Shown here piece after piece: positions 42,745 through 51,499 of a DNA stretch of 64,000 nt (the stretch's first letter is position 1; every line of letters begins with the position of its first letter). The notes below the pieces were generated by a model, which worked only from the letters and a program-made list of their open reading frames with translations, made no database searches and was not told where the DNA came from. The stretch lies in contig CALKTH010000005.1 of assembly GCA_937997485.1 (NCBI GenBank), positions 1 through 64,000 on the forward strand, in the 5' to 3' direction. The position numbers and the translations under genes were made by a program. Source of the DNA: an uncultured Acidimicrobiales bacterium. GTDB taxonomy: Bacteria > Actinomycetota > Acidimicrobiia > Acidimicrobiales > SZUA-35.

Positions 42745-44418
42745 TCAGTTGGTGCCGGTGTACTCACGGAACTCAGGGCTGTCGGCGAAGAACAGCAGCA
42801 TCTCGTGGCGGTTGATGTCGCCGGAGGAGAGACGGTTCTCCCAGTAGGCGAGGCCGCCGGCATCGCCGGGACGACCGAACACATGCTGGTAGGCGAGGTC
42901 GAGGAACTCACGGTCGGTATCCACGTCCGGGAAGCGGGTGGTGAACTCATCGGAGGTCTCGAAGAAGGCGATGATGTCGGTGAGGGCCCGACCGTCAGCT
43001 GCCTGGCCCTGCCAGAAAGCGAAGCCGCCAGCATCGGGGTTGCGGCCGAGGACGGCGAGGTAGGTGCGCACCAGCGTGGCGTCGAGACCAGCAGTGTTGC
43101 GGTAGTCAGGACGGACGTTCAGGCCGTTCTCGGAACGAACGATCAGGTCGAAGCTGGAGGCGAGGTCGCCGATGGCGTACACCGTGACGCTCTGGCCGGG
43201 CACGAGGCTGACCGGGGCGTCGAAGAGCACGTCGGTCATGCCAGCGGCAGCGATACCGGTGGGGTAGGAACCAGCGGGGAGTTCAGCCGCAGCTTCGCCT
43301 CCGTTGCTGATGCCGGTGAGCGGAGCGACAGCGGCGCCGCCGGCGACGATGTCAACCGTGGGGGCCTTCGCCGTGTGGCGAACCGTGACTCGACCGTTGA
43401 TCGGATCAGCGATGGTGCTGGTGTCGTTCACGAAGGCCTGGAGCGATGGCGTGCCGGCCTCGTTCAGGAAAGCGATCAGGTCGATGTCGAGGCCGGAAGG
43501 CACCGAGACGACCTGAGAGATGGCGGCAGCGTCGGAGCGCTCAGCTGAGGTAGCGGCCGGAGCGGAAGAAGCAGCGAAGATCTCGACGGAGAGGTCGCCG
43601 GGCTGAAGGGCGAGAGCGTCGGTCACCGTCTTGGGAGCGAAGCCGGGCAGGAGCAGGTTGCCGCCGGCGTAGACGTCGACGTCGAGGCCGGGGATGCCGT
43701 GGATGACACGGACGTCGGAGGCCACCGAGCCGAGAGCGTTGAAGCGCTGGGTGATGAGCGTGAAGCTGGAGGCGAGATCGCCAATGGCGTAGACCACGAG
43801 GTTGCTTCCGGCCTGCACGTCAACCGGAGCATCGAAGAGCACGGCGGTGGTGCCGGCAGCGGCGATGCCGGTGGGGTAGGAAGCGGCGGGAAGGTCAGCG
43901 ACCTTCTCCTGACCGTTGGCAATGTTGGTCAGCGGTGCGACGGCGGCGCCGGCGGCAACGATGTCTACGGCCGGGGCCTTGGCGGTGTGGCGGATCGTGA
44001 CCCGGCCAGTGTTGGAGTCAGCGGGAGCCGACAGATCGTTCACGAAGGCGCTGAGCGTGGGCACACCACCAGCGTCGAGGTGAGCGATGAGAGACACGCT
44101 GGAGTCAGCCGGGATCGCAGCGCCGTTGACGTCGATCACGACGGCGTCAGAGCGGCCGGACGTGGTGGCGGCGGGGGAAGCGGCCTGGGCGAAGATGTCG
44201 ATGTCGTAGTTGCCTGCGGGAAGTGCGAGCGGCCCGGCAATGTCCTCGGGCTCGAAGCCTTCGAGGGTCAGGTTTCCGTTGACGTACACATCAACGTTCA
44301 CACCAGGAATTCCGTGGAGAACGTAGACGTCACTGGCGCCCTGGGCACTTGCGGGAACGGCGGCAACCGTTGCAAGCATCGAGAGCATCGCAATGAACGC
44401 GATGAAGAAACGTTTCAT
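42745..44418 (-). CDS. Secreted DUF4397 x2 and DUF4214 surface protein
   Basis: 557 residues from ATG 44418. Signal peptide MKRFFIAFIAMLSMLATVAAV ends near ASAQ. Two DUF4397 repeats (about 30-220 and 225-420) show the paired motif VLHGIPGVNVDVYVNG and VIHGIPGLDVDVYAGG, each followed by GRVT(I/V)RHTAKAP. The C-terminal ~120 residues are DUF4214-like (GRNPDAGGFAFWQGQ, GRPGDAGGLAYWENRL), a domain found in large surface or adhesive proteins. There is no cell-wall anchor. Extracellular, structural or adhesive role likely. Confidence 0.82.
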   Translation of the reverse strand: MKRFFIAFIAMLSMLATVAAVPASAQGASDVYVLHGIPGVNVDVYVNGNLTLEGFEPEDIAGPLALPAGNYDIDIFAQAASPAATTSGRSDAVVIDVNGAAIPADSSVSLIAHLDAGGVPTLSAFVNDLSAPADSNTGRVTIRHTAKAPAVDIVAAGAAVAPLTNIANGQEKVADLPAASYPTGIAAAGTTAVLFDAPVDVQAGSNLVVYAIGDLASSFTLITQRFNALGSVASDVRVIHGIPGLDVDVYAGGNLLLPGFAPKTVTDALALQPGDLSVEIFAASSAPAATSAERSDAAAISQVVSVPSGLDIDLIAFLNEAGTPSLQAFVNDTSTIADPINGRVTVRHTAKAPTVDIVAGGAAVAPLTGISNGGEAAAELPAGSYPTGIAAAGMTDVLFDAPVSLVPGQSVTVYAIGDLASSFDLIVRSENGLNVRPDYRNTAGLDATLVRTYLAVLGRNPDAGGFAFWQGQAADGRALTDIIAFFETSDEFTTRFPDVDTDREFLDLAYQHVFGRPGDAGGLAYWENRLSSGDINRHEMLLFFADSPEFREYTGTN

Positions 44419-44515
44419 GGTGGCAGGTCTCACTTCCTCCGGCAGCGGCGGCCGGTTTTGGTTTGTCCGTCAACCCGGGGGAGAGGGCGACGGTCCTGTC
44501 ACGTTGTTCGCCAGG

Positions 44516-45451
44516 TCACCCAGAGCTGGATGCACCAAATGCAGATTTGTCTCCCGGCGTCTGCCACTGGGGCTCATCGCTGCGCGGGAGACGGGTGTCG
44601 CCCGCATCCTGTCCGCTCTGTCCAGCGTCTGCTTGTTGGCGGCTCCACGACAGCGGACTGGCCTTCCAGTTGCTCTCGTGCCAGCGCAGAGGGAGTTCGA
44701 GCATCCGCCCGCCTTCACCCTCAGCCGGCGGCTCCATCGCTGCCCCGAGGCGGAGCGCTCCCTCAACGATGGTGCGTTGCGTGTCTGGATCGTGCGGTGG
44801 CCCGGCGGTGTGCCCGAGGGGCACATCGACGAGGACGGACCGCGGAGGGTTCGCGCTCGCCGTGATGGATCTCGCCGAGGTCAGCCCGATGGTTGGGATG
44901 CCGGCAGCTTCGAGGTGTCGTGCGATCAGACCGATCGACTGGTGGCAGACCGGTCAAACAGGCACGAGGAGCACCACGTCCGGCTCCTCAGCTTTCACAT
45001 GTTCGAGTAGAGCGGGCACCGTCTCTTCTTCGAGCCGGCGCGTGCTGTAGATGCCGCCCATGAATCCGAAGGCGTTTGGTGTGAGCCGGCCTCGAAGGGC
45101 ATCGAGGGGGAAGACACAGTTCGCATCGTTGCGGGCATCTTCTTGGTCGTAGGCGAAGTGAGCGGTACGAAGATCAGCGGTTGGCGTGTCGGTCGGAATG
45201 GCCCGGATCGAGGTGTCGTCCTTGGTGTGGAAGGCCTCTTGGCCCACGGCGTAGATGCCGCCCGAACCGATGAGCGTGATGCGGCATTCCTCGATCGGCT
45301 TGGTGATCGGCGCCCACGCTGGCGGCTCGGGGCGTTCGGCCCATCGATACGCGTCGTAGCCGAGGGAGCTGTAAAGCGACCGGGTTTCTTCGATGTAGTC
45401 CGCTGGGGGGAGCGAGCAGCTACCAGAAACAACTTCAGCATCTTCCGACAT
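44516..45451 (-). CDS. GrdB/PrdB-family selenoprotein (in-frame UGA = Sec166, UxxC motif)
   Basis: A single reading frame runs from ATG 45451 to TGA 44516, interrupted only by TGA at 44954-44956. If that codon is Sec the product is 311 residues with a U-P-V-C motif at 166-169. Family words lie on both sides: ITLIGSGGIYAVGQEAF, DANCVFPLDALRGRL and VVLLVPV before, and PVCHQSIGLIARHLEAAGIP, GLTSARSI, VDVPLGHTAGPP and RTIVEGAL after. The Sec position is the catalytic Cys/Sec in this glycine/sarcosine/D-proline reductase-type family. The final ~50 residues look family-external. A SECIS-like hairpin follows the UGA. It is 117 bp downstream of a FadD/SRPBCC pair on the same strand. Confidence 0.85.
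44920..44939 (-). promoter_or_regulatory. Candidate bacterial SECIS element of the selenoprotein gene
   Basis: On the minus strand the apical loop GGTCT (44932-44928) is closed by CGATC/GATCG (44937-44933 and 44927-44923), extended by G-C and T-A pairs with one bulge. The GGUCU loop lies 21 nt after the UGA, close to the E. coli fdhF arrangement, where GGUCU follows the UGA by 18 nt. This spacing and loop match what SelB recognises; the match is by eye. Confidence 0.7.
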
Positions 45452-45568
45452 TGCGCCAGTCTGGCAAACCCACGCGAGGTGTGCGCAAAGCTCGGGCGCA
45501 CTTCTCGGTGGCTGCACCTCGCGGCACCGTCGCCACACGTGGAACAGCGAGCCCTCGGCGCTGCCAGG

Positions 45569-46024
45569 TCAAGAGCGGAGGCGGTTCACCATGCGTTCAG
45601 CTTCTCGATCAATGTTCGCTTCGAGTACGCCCCGCAACGTGCCAGCGAGCGGGCGAGTCAGGAAGTTCGATCCCTGCGCGTCGAGCACGACATCAATGTC
45701 GGTCACTGCCTCTGCGTCCGAATCCTGCACATCGCGAGTCCCGGTCATGTCTGTGAGAGCGATCTCCACGCTCACGATGATCCCTTTCGCTTCTGCGCGC
45801 GCTTGCATTCGACGAGCCTCGGCCGTGGTCACCTTTGCCGTGTCCCGGATCATGCCCAGCGGCGTGTCGATGGAGAAGGCGAACGAGGTCAGGTCTCCCA
45901 CCCCGTCGTGGACGGCATCACGCAGGTCATGCAGACCGGCCACGCCTTCCCACGACTCGGTGGACTGGAGCCGCTCCCACACGACCATGTGCGGTTGGTC
46001 AACTCGTAGCGTTCTCTTTGGCAT
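45569..46024 (-). CDS. SRPBCC/START-like hypothetical protein
   Basis: 151 residues from ATG 46024 (45988 is possible). A helix-grip-like pattern is visible: hydrophobic strands in the middle (IIVSVEIALTDMTG, DIDVVLDAQGS) and a C-terminal amphipathic helix (GVLEANIDREAERMVNRL). There is no signal peptide. Its first 26 bp overlap the FadD gene's end, so they are coupled. It is likely a small lipid-binding or cyclase-fold protein; unproven. Confidence 0.6.
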   Translation of the reverse strand: MPKRTLRVDQPHMVVWERLQSTESWEGVAGLHDLRDAVHDGVGDLTSFAFSIDTPLGMIRDTAKVTTAEARRMQARAEAKGIIVSVEIALTDMTGTRDVQDSDAEAVTDIDVVLDAQGSNFLTRPLAGTLRGVLEANIDREAERMVNRLRS

Positions 46025-47645
46025 ACGCCGTCCACTTCTTGTAGTCGATCTTGCCGTTCGGGGCTCGGGTCAGCGACGGCACGGCGTGCACCACGCGGGG
46101 AGCTTTGTAGGTCGCAAGCGCACCCTTCACATGCTCGATGATGGCATCGCTGTCGATGCCCTCGGTGCCAGCCGCCGCAGTGGGCTCCACCACAGCGTTG
46201 ATCACCTGGCCGAAACGCTCGTCGGGCAGGCCAACCACGATGGCGTCGACGATGTCCGGGTGTGTCTTCAGCACTTCCTCCACCTCTTCGGGGAAGACCT
46301 TCTCGCCGCCGGTGTTGATACACACCGAACCACGGCCCAAGAGTGTGATCGTGCCGTCGGCCTCGACCGTTGCGAAATCGCCGGGGAGTGAGTAGCGCAC
46401 TCCATTGATGGTGGGGAAGGTGGCGGCGGACTTCACCTCGTCCTTGTAGTAGCCAACCGGCATGAGTCCCTGGACACCGACTCGGCCGATGTCACCTGAA
46501 CCGGGCTGTACGAGCTCGCCATCCTCGCGAACCACAACCGCTCGGTCGCCGAGCTGGAACTTCGCCGTGGTCTGCACCGAATCCTTGGTTGAGTAGCTCG
46601 CGCCCATGCCCAACGCTTCGGAGCTACCGAGTGAGTCGAAGATCGTGAGCTGGGGGATGTGTTGGATGAGGCGGTCCTTGATGGACTGGCTCCACATCGC
46701 CCCGGAGCTCACGGCCAGAAGCACGGAGGACAAATCCCAGCGGCCAAGGTTGCTGTCCAGCGCCTCGAGGATCGGGCGAGCGAAGGCGTCGCCCACGATC
46801 ACCATCACGTTGACTCGCTCGCGCTCGACCGTGTCGAGCATGGCAATGGGGTCGAGCTTGCGGTTGGGAAGCGTCACGATGCAGCCGCCCTGCAGCAATG
46901 CGTTGAGCGCCGTGACCTGGCCGGTGCCATGCATCAGCGGCGCTCCGGGCATCGTGGTCGGCGCGGCCTCGCCAGCTGCGGCGATGGCGGCCTCCCATGC
47001 CTCGATGTCGGTCTCGGCATCGAGCGGAACGGCGTGGGTCCGAGAACCCAGCTGGATCAGCGTGTCCTGCTCCCACATCACACCCTTCGGCATGCCGGTG
47101 GTGCCGCCGGTGTAGAGGAACCAGCGGTCGCCAGGGGATCGGCCTCCCTCAGGCTTCACCGCATCCGAGGTGCCAGCGTCGGCCGCGTCGCTCCATGTGG
47201 TGGCCCACTCAGGGCACGCCGCTCCGCTCTCGTCGGGGACGAACAGCCAGAGCTTGACCTTGGGGCACTGCTCCCGAATGCGTTCCACGATGGGAAGGAA
47301 GACGCCGTGGAACATGACGCACGCCGCGTCGGAGTTGTCCCACAGATAGAGCAACTCGTTGTCGGCGTACCGGTAGTTGGTGTTGACCGGGACCAAGGAC
47401 GCCTTGAAGCAGCCGAACACGCCCTGCATGTACTCGGCGCAGTTGTAGAGGTACTGAGCCACCTTGTCCTGTGGCCCGAGGCCAGCGTCCAGCATCGCCT
47501 GTGCGATGCCGTTGGCCCGCCGATCGAACTCGGACCACGAGATGGTCTCATCACCATGAACTTGGGCCCGCTGGTCGCCCCGTATGGCGGCGCACCGTTC
47601 CCAGAGATCAGCGAAGTTCCAGCGAGCAGTCTCGACAGCGGTCAT
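45999..47645 (-). CDS. Acyl-CoA synthetase, FadD family (copy 2)
   Basis: 548 residues. ANL motifs: WFLYTGGTTGMPKGVMW, DSLGSSEALGMG, GDFATVEADGTITLLGRG and NTGGEKVFPEEVEE, with a terminal NGKIDYKKW carrying the adenylation Lys. It activates an acyl chain to CoA. It is the first of a leftward FadD/SRPBCC/selenoprotein set. ATG 47645. It is highly similar in organisation to the copy at 59216-60853. Confidence 0.92.
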   Translation of the reverse strand: MTAVETARWNFADLWERCAAIRGDQRAQVHGDETISWSEFDRRANGIAQAMLDAGLGPQDKVAQYLYNCAEYMQGVFGCFKASLVPVNTNYRYADNELLYLWDNSDAACVMFHGVFLPIVERIREQCPKVKLWLFVPDESGAACPEWATTWSDAADAGTSDAVKPEGGRSPGDRWFLYTGGTTGMPKGVMWEQDTLIQLGSRTHAVPLDAETDIEAWEAAIAAAGEAAPTTMPGAPLMHGTGQVTALNALLQGGCIVTLPNRKLDPIAMLDTVERERVNVMVIVGDAFARPILEALDSNLGRWDLSSVLLAVSSGAMWSQSIKDRLIQHIPQLTIFDSLGSSEALGMGASYSTKDSVQTTAKFQLGDRAVVVREDGELVQPGSGDIGRVGVQGLMPVGYYKDEVKSAATFPTINGVRYSLPGDFATVEADGTITLLGRGSVCINTGGEKVFPEEVEEVLKTHPDIVDAIVVGLPDERFGQVINAVVEPTAAAGTEGIDSDAIIEHVKGALATYKAPRVVHAVPSLTRAPNGKIDYKKWTAYAKENATS

Positions 47646-47712
47646 TCGCAGGTTCTAGCCGCGACGGTGACTGCCGTCACGTTGGCGGGCCCAAAGGCTC
47701 GCCAACGGTGGA

Positions 47713-48324
47713 TCAGATGCCTGAGTCCTTGGCTGTTCCGATGTTCGGGATGTCGTCTTGACGCTCCAGCATGCAGATGACTTCGCGGTCGTTGATCTCG
47801 TTCCAACCCTCTTCGGTCGGGGTGAGGGGCTGGATGTAATAGAGCGACTGGGCGTACTCGATGCCCACGTAGGCGTCGAAGCGCTCGAGGCAACCGGCCT
47901 CGGTCTGAGCGGAGATTTCTTCCGCTCCGGGCCAGTCGATACCGATGATGTCGAACTTGGCGTACACCTCGAAGAGGTGCTCCTCAGCGCAGGAGATCTC
48001 GTCCAGCGTGCGGACATCGCTGCCGGTGTTGCCCTGGTAGCAGAGCCCGATCTCGAGGTCGAAGACGGATTGCTCTTCGGTGGTGGGGGGAGCGGTGGTC
48101 TCTTCGCCTGCGTCGTCTGCGGCCGCGTCTGTGGTGGCAACGGGGACGGTGGTGGGCGCCTCGGTGGTCGGCGCTTCCGTCGTCGGGGCCTCGGTGGTTG
48201 GAACGGTGGCGACAGGGACCGTCGTGGCTGGTCCGGCGTCTTCTCCTCCGCCACAGCTGGCGAAGAGCAGAGCGAAGGCGGCGAGAGCCATGGCTCCGCG
48301 CTTGGTGTTGGTCGGGTTGCGCAC
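47713..48324 (-). CDS. Septum formation-domain lipoprotein
   Basis: 203 residues from GTG 48324, with GAGGA five bases before. Signal peptide with lipobox ALLFASCGGG, then a Thr/Pro-rich linker, then a C-rich domain with LEIGLCYQG, EISCAEEHLFEVYA and AGCLERFDAYVG. The Cys/His spacing resembles the septum formation domain (DUF4190-related). It is likely an exported, membrane-tethered protein of unknown function, restricted to actinobacteria as far as I know. Confidence 0.75.
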   Translation of the reverse strand: MRNPTNTKRGAMALAAFALLFASCGGGEDAGPATTVPVATVPTTEAPTTEAPTTEAPTTVPVATTDAAADDAGEETTAPPTTEEQSVFDLEIGLCYQGNTGSDVRTLDEISCAEEHLFEVYAKFDIIGIDWPGAEEISAQTEAGCLERFDAYVGIEYAQSLYYIQPLTPTEEGWNEINDREVICMLERQDDIPNIGTAKDSGI

Positions 48325-48419
48325 GGGTGTCCTCGTTGGTTGATCGAAAGGGATGAGCCGTGGGAGCAGGCTCAACCTCTTTTGTCATCGGAGCCCGAAG
48401 AGCCCAGGTTGAGAACTTG

Positions 48420-49406
48420 TCAGCCGAGTCCGTCGATGAACGCAGCAAGTGCAGCGTTCGTTTCCTCGGGGCGCTCTTGGCTGACCCAGTGGCCGGCGCC
48501 CTCGATCAGTGTGGTGCCTCGGAAGTCGGCCATGGCCGCACCGGGGTCGGCGTACAGATCCATGCCGGGCACGAAGTTGCGCACGATGTCCCGGCTGCCC
48601 GCAATGAAGCATGAGGGTTGAGCCAGTGTTGGTGACCCCACACCCTCGATCTCGGCGCCGTCCAGCGCCTGCGCCCGATAGCGGTGGAAGGCGCCGTGCA
48701 TCGGACGATTCAGGTGAGCGTCGATCACTGGTTGGAGCGCATCGCCGGCCATCCACTCGGGTGCCGGGTCGGGGTCGATCAGGCCGTCGAGGAATGCGTG
48801 ATCGGCGGGTCTCGGCGCGAGCCACAGGTCGTCCGGTGCGTCGCCCGATGCTGCGTAGTAGGTCTTGCGAATGGCCGCTGGGAGGTCTTCCGCGAACGCC
48901 GCCTCGGCCACACCAGGCTCCTGGAAGTACTTCATGTAGAAGTACGCATCCGGGTAGACCAGGTCCCAGATCTCCATCGGATCCCCGGCCGCAGCGGGAC
49001 CGTACGGCACGCTCAGCCCGGCGACGGCGGAGACCTTCTCGGGGTAGAGGCGAGCCAGGTTGTGGGCAACCGGAGCGCCCCAATCGTGTCCGAACACAAT
49101 GGCTGCGCCGTCGGCGGAGAGCGCCTCGATCACCGCGGCAGCATCACCGCAAAGTTCGGTCAGGCGATACGCCTCGATCGCTTCGGGGCGAGAGCTCTCG
49201 CCGTAGCCCCGCACGTCCATGGCTGCCACCTTGAAGCCACGCTCGCTGAAGTGAGCCATCTGGAAGCGCCAGGAGTGCCACGTCTCGGGCCACCCGTGGA
49301 TGCACAAGATGAGTGGTGCGTCCTCCGCTCCGACCACCGCGACGTTGAGATCGATGGGGCCGTGATCGGCCGACTCATGATGGACGAGAGTGAAGCGAGG
49401 TTCCAT
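48420..49406 (-). CDS. Alpha/beta hydrolase, epoxide hydrolase-like
   Basis: 328 residues from ATG 49406. Epoxide-hydrolase family words: ILCIHGWPETWHSWRFQM (oxyanion HGxP), AAMDVRGYGES, VFGHDWGAPVAHNLARLYPEKV (nucleophile Asp in GHDWG) and EGAGHWVSQERPEE (catalytic His). A Tyr pair for the lid is plausible. Catalyses epoxide hydration or related ester cleavage in the cytosol. It is divergent from a DinB-like gene. Confidence 0.88.
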   Translation of the reverse strand: MEPRFTLVHHESADHGPIDLNVAVVGAEDAPLILCIHGWPETWHSWRFQMAHFSERGFKVAAMDVRGYGESSRPEAIEAYRLTELCGDAAAVIEALSADGAAIVFGHDWGAPVAHNLARLYPEKVSAVAGLSVPYGPAAAGDPMEIWDLVYPDAYFYMKYFQEPGVAEAAFAEDLPAAIRKTYYAASGDAPDDLWLAPRPADHAFLDGLIDPDPAPEWMAGDALQPVIDAHLNRPMHGAFHRYRAQALDGAEIEGVGSPTLAQPSCFIAGSRDIVRNFVPGMDLYADPGAAMADFRGTTLIEGAGHWVSQERPEETNAALAAFIDGLG

Positions 49407-49462
49407 GCCGTGATCGTGACACGTCAATCTGCGTTCGTCGCCTCGACGTGCCAGCCTGGCTC

Positions 49463-49978
49463 ATGGTCGATCGCGCAAAACTCCTCCGTCATCTCGCCAA
49501 ACAACGTTCGGTGCTCGAGTCTCGCTACCGAGCATTCGATGCCGAGGAGCTCCTTGCGCCCTGCACCACAAGCGAAGACCCTGGCGGCAAGGATTGGACG
49601 CCGAAGGACCACCTTGCACACCTTCTCCGGATCGAAGAGGCGTTCCTCGGAATGGCCCGCCTCACGGTGGAGGGCGACACCGCCCCGATCAAAATCCCGG
49701 GCTCCTCGTTCGAAGAACGGCTTGCCGCTGTCCATCGTGCGAACGAAGCGCACATCGCCGATCACGCGGATCGGTCGGTGGAGGAGCTTCTCGATCTTCT
49801 TGCTGATGCGCGGGAAGCAACCGTGGCGTTCATCGATCAACTCTCCGACGAGCAGCTCGCTCTTGATATGCCAGGGGCGCCGTGGGGCGACGGAACGATC
49901 GCTGGAGTGCTCCACGCCAACTCGCTTCATGAGATGCAACACATCGCTTGGGTGGACGAGGGGCTGGCCGCTCGCTGA
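49463..49978 (+). CDS. DinB/MDMPI-like four-helix protein
   Basis: 171 residues from ATG 49463 (GTG 49448 is weaker). The pattern of a four-helix DinB/YfiT-type bundle is visible: KDWTPKDHLAHLLRIEEAFLG (His after the first helix), HIADHADRS, and NSLHEMQHIAWVDEG (second and third His). A His triad for metal binding is thus likely. Function is unknown; the family includes thiol-dependent transferases. Confidence 0.75.
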   Translation: MVDRAKLLRHLAKQRSVLESRYRAFDAEELLAPCTTSEDPGGKDWTPKDHLAHLLRIEEAFLGMARLTVEGDTAPIKIPGSSFEERLAAVHRANEAHIADHADRSVEELLDLLADAREATVAFIDQLSDEQLALDMPGAPWGDGTIAGVLHANSLHEMQHIAWVDEGLAAR

Positions 49979-50240
49979 GCCGTTTGTGCCGCGAGCGTCT
50001 CGGGAGTGGAGAGGCTCTGCCCGAGCCGGTGAGATGGTCTAACCTACGCCGCCGAGACAGAGGGCGTTTGGTTTCGCCGGCTGCTCAACCGCTGTTGCAA
50101 GGTTGCCGCAGCGAACAGATGCGGTGAAAGACGCCGCTTGAGATACGCGCCCAGGCGGCGCGCTCGGGAAGATCCAAACGAATGATCATCGACGGCGTCC
50201 AGAACAACGACAGGTTTGGCGCGGTCACCGGGCGGCGGCG
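49979..50240. other. Noncoding gap before the small membrane gene
   Basis: 262 bp with no supported gene. No clear promoter, hairpin or tRNA-like fold was found by eye. It is likely the 5' control region of the small membrane gene or of the neighbouring DinB-like gene's 3' region. Confidence 0.35.
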
Positions 50241-50402
50241 ATGAACCGGCGGCTTGAGGTTGCGAGCTACTGGCTCTGGACGATCGGTTCCGTCTTGTTC
50301 ATCGCGGCGTCCCTGCGTTCTGGCGATTGGATCTCGCTCGCGGCGAGTTTCCTGTACCTCTTCGGCTGCTTTGGTTTCCTCGCCTCCGTCAAGCGGAGTT
50401 GA
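50241..50402 (+). CDS. 53-residue two-span membrane protein
   Basis: ATG 50241 to TGA 50400-50402. The product has two membrane segments (SYWLWTIGSVLFIAASL and ISLAASFLYLFGCFGFLA), an Arg-rich N-terminus and a short basic C-terminus (SVKRS). Its stop is back-to-back with the stop of the leftward GNAT gene. No clear ribosome site (GGCGGCGGCG before the ATG). It looks like a small YrhK-type membrane protein, but the family is not assigned. Confidence 0.55.
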   Translation: MNRRLEVASYWLWTIGSVLFIAASLRSGDWISLAASFLYLFGCFGFLASVKRS

Positions 50403-50903
50403 TCACCGCACCAACGGCTTGATCAGCAGCAGCGCTGGATTTGCCTCATCCCAGAGCGTTGGGAACTCCTCGACGCGGAGAAAGCCGACTGCCTCGTAGA
50501 AGGAACGGGTGCGTGCGTAGCCGGCGTCCTCGCGACTTGGGCCCAACGTCTTGACTTGCAAGACCTTTGCGCCTTCGTCTCTTGCGATCCGCTCCGCTCG
50601 CTCCACGAGCGCTGCTCCAACGCCGCACCGGTGCAACTGGGGTCGAACAGCGAGCAAGTGGATCTCCACACTCGCCCCGGGATGGCGAAGCAGCGAAACG
50701 AGACCGATCGCCGTGCTCTCGACCGCCGTGTCGTCGAGCGACGCAACGATGGTGGTGTGAGCCGAGACGTGGCGTTCGTAGTCCTCGTTCGCCTCGGGAA
50801 GACCGAAGAAGTCGGGAAGCTCGGCCAGCACCGAACGGCACACGCCTGAGGCGGCTGTTCCGCTGGTGCCGTTGTCGTACGCCGTGAGTTCGAAGGTAGT
50901 CAT
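50403..50903 (-). CDS. GNAT-family acetyltransferase
   Basis: 166 residues from ATG 50903. The acetyl-CoA pocket motif is visible in EIHLLAVRPQLHRCGVGAALVERAERIARDEG (Q/RxxGxG/A equivalent in RCGVGAA), followed by a strand and a C-terminal TRSFYEAVGFLRVE. A typical N-acetyltransferase; the substrate is unknown. It is convergent with the small membrane gene and divergent from the next GNAT gene by 50 bp. Confidence 0.85.
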   Translation of the reverse strand: MTTFELTAYDNGTSGTAASGVCRSVLAELPDFFGLPEANEDYERHVSAHTTIVASLDDTAVESTAIGLVSLLRHPGASVEIHLLAVRPQLHRCGVGAALVERAERIARDEGAKVLQVKTLGPSREDAGYARTRSFYEAVGFLRVEEFPTLWDEANPALLLIKPLVR

Positions 50904-50953
50904 CGCTCCGAATATTGGCAGACGGATCGCATACGAGGTCCTAGATTTCCCGC

Positions 50954-51490
50954 ATGGCACTCGTCCTTCGCCCCGGTCAGCCAAGCGATGCGGCAGGCAT
51001 CGCGAGCGTGCATGTGCGCTCATGGCAGGTGGCCTATCGCGGCATCGTTACCCAGCAGCAGCTCGACCAGATGAGCATCGAGGAACGCACGGAGCGGTGG
51101 GAATCGATCTTCGCGATGGACGAGAGCGGCGAGGTGCCGGTGATCTCCGACAAGATGGTGGCCGAGGCTGACGGCGAGGTCGTCGGCTTCGCCTGCTTCG
51201 GCCCGGACCGCGATCGCCTTGATGAGCACGAGCGGGGCGAGGTGTGGTCGATCTATGTCGACTCTGACTCGTGGGGCACCGGCGCGGGGTATGCACTTCT
51301 TCTCGAGGCGATGGCGGGGCTGCGTGAACAGCGCTGCACGCGTGCCTCGCTGTGGGTGTTGGAGGCCAACGAGCGGGCTCGGGCCTTCTACGAACGGCAG
51401 GGATGGCGGCCAGACGGCACACTGCAGGAGATCGACGTGTTCGGCGAGCAAGTCCCGGAAGTTCGCTACGAGATCAACCTGCTCCGCTAG
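50954..51490 (+). CDS. GNAT-family acetyltransferase
   Basis: 178 residues. The opening MALVLRPGQPSDAAGIASVHVRSWQVAYRGIV and the core EVWSIYVDSDSWGTGAGYALLLEAM (acetyl-CoA loop GTGAG) are typical of GNATs; the end has ANERARAFYERQGWRPDG. ATG 50954. Nine bp separate it from the EamA gene, suggesting a two-gene operon. Confidence 0.85.
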   Translation: MALVLRPGQPSDAAGIASVHVRSWQVAYRGIVTQQQLDQMSIEERTERWESIFAMDESGEVPVISDKMVAEADGEVVGFACFGPDRDRLDEHERGEVWSIYVDSDSWGTGAGYALLLEAMAGLREQRCTRASLWVLEANERARAFYERQGWRPDGTLQEIDVFGEQVPEVRYEINLLR

Positions 51491-51499
51491 CGTGCCGCG

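Noticed and set aside
44516..45451. Frameshift or pseudogene explanation for the selenoprotein frame
   Set aside because: Reading frame is constant through the UGA, both sides belong to the same family and a SECIS-like hairpin follows; a single stop mutation remains possible but less likely.
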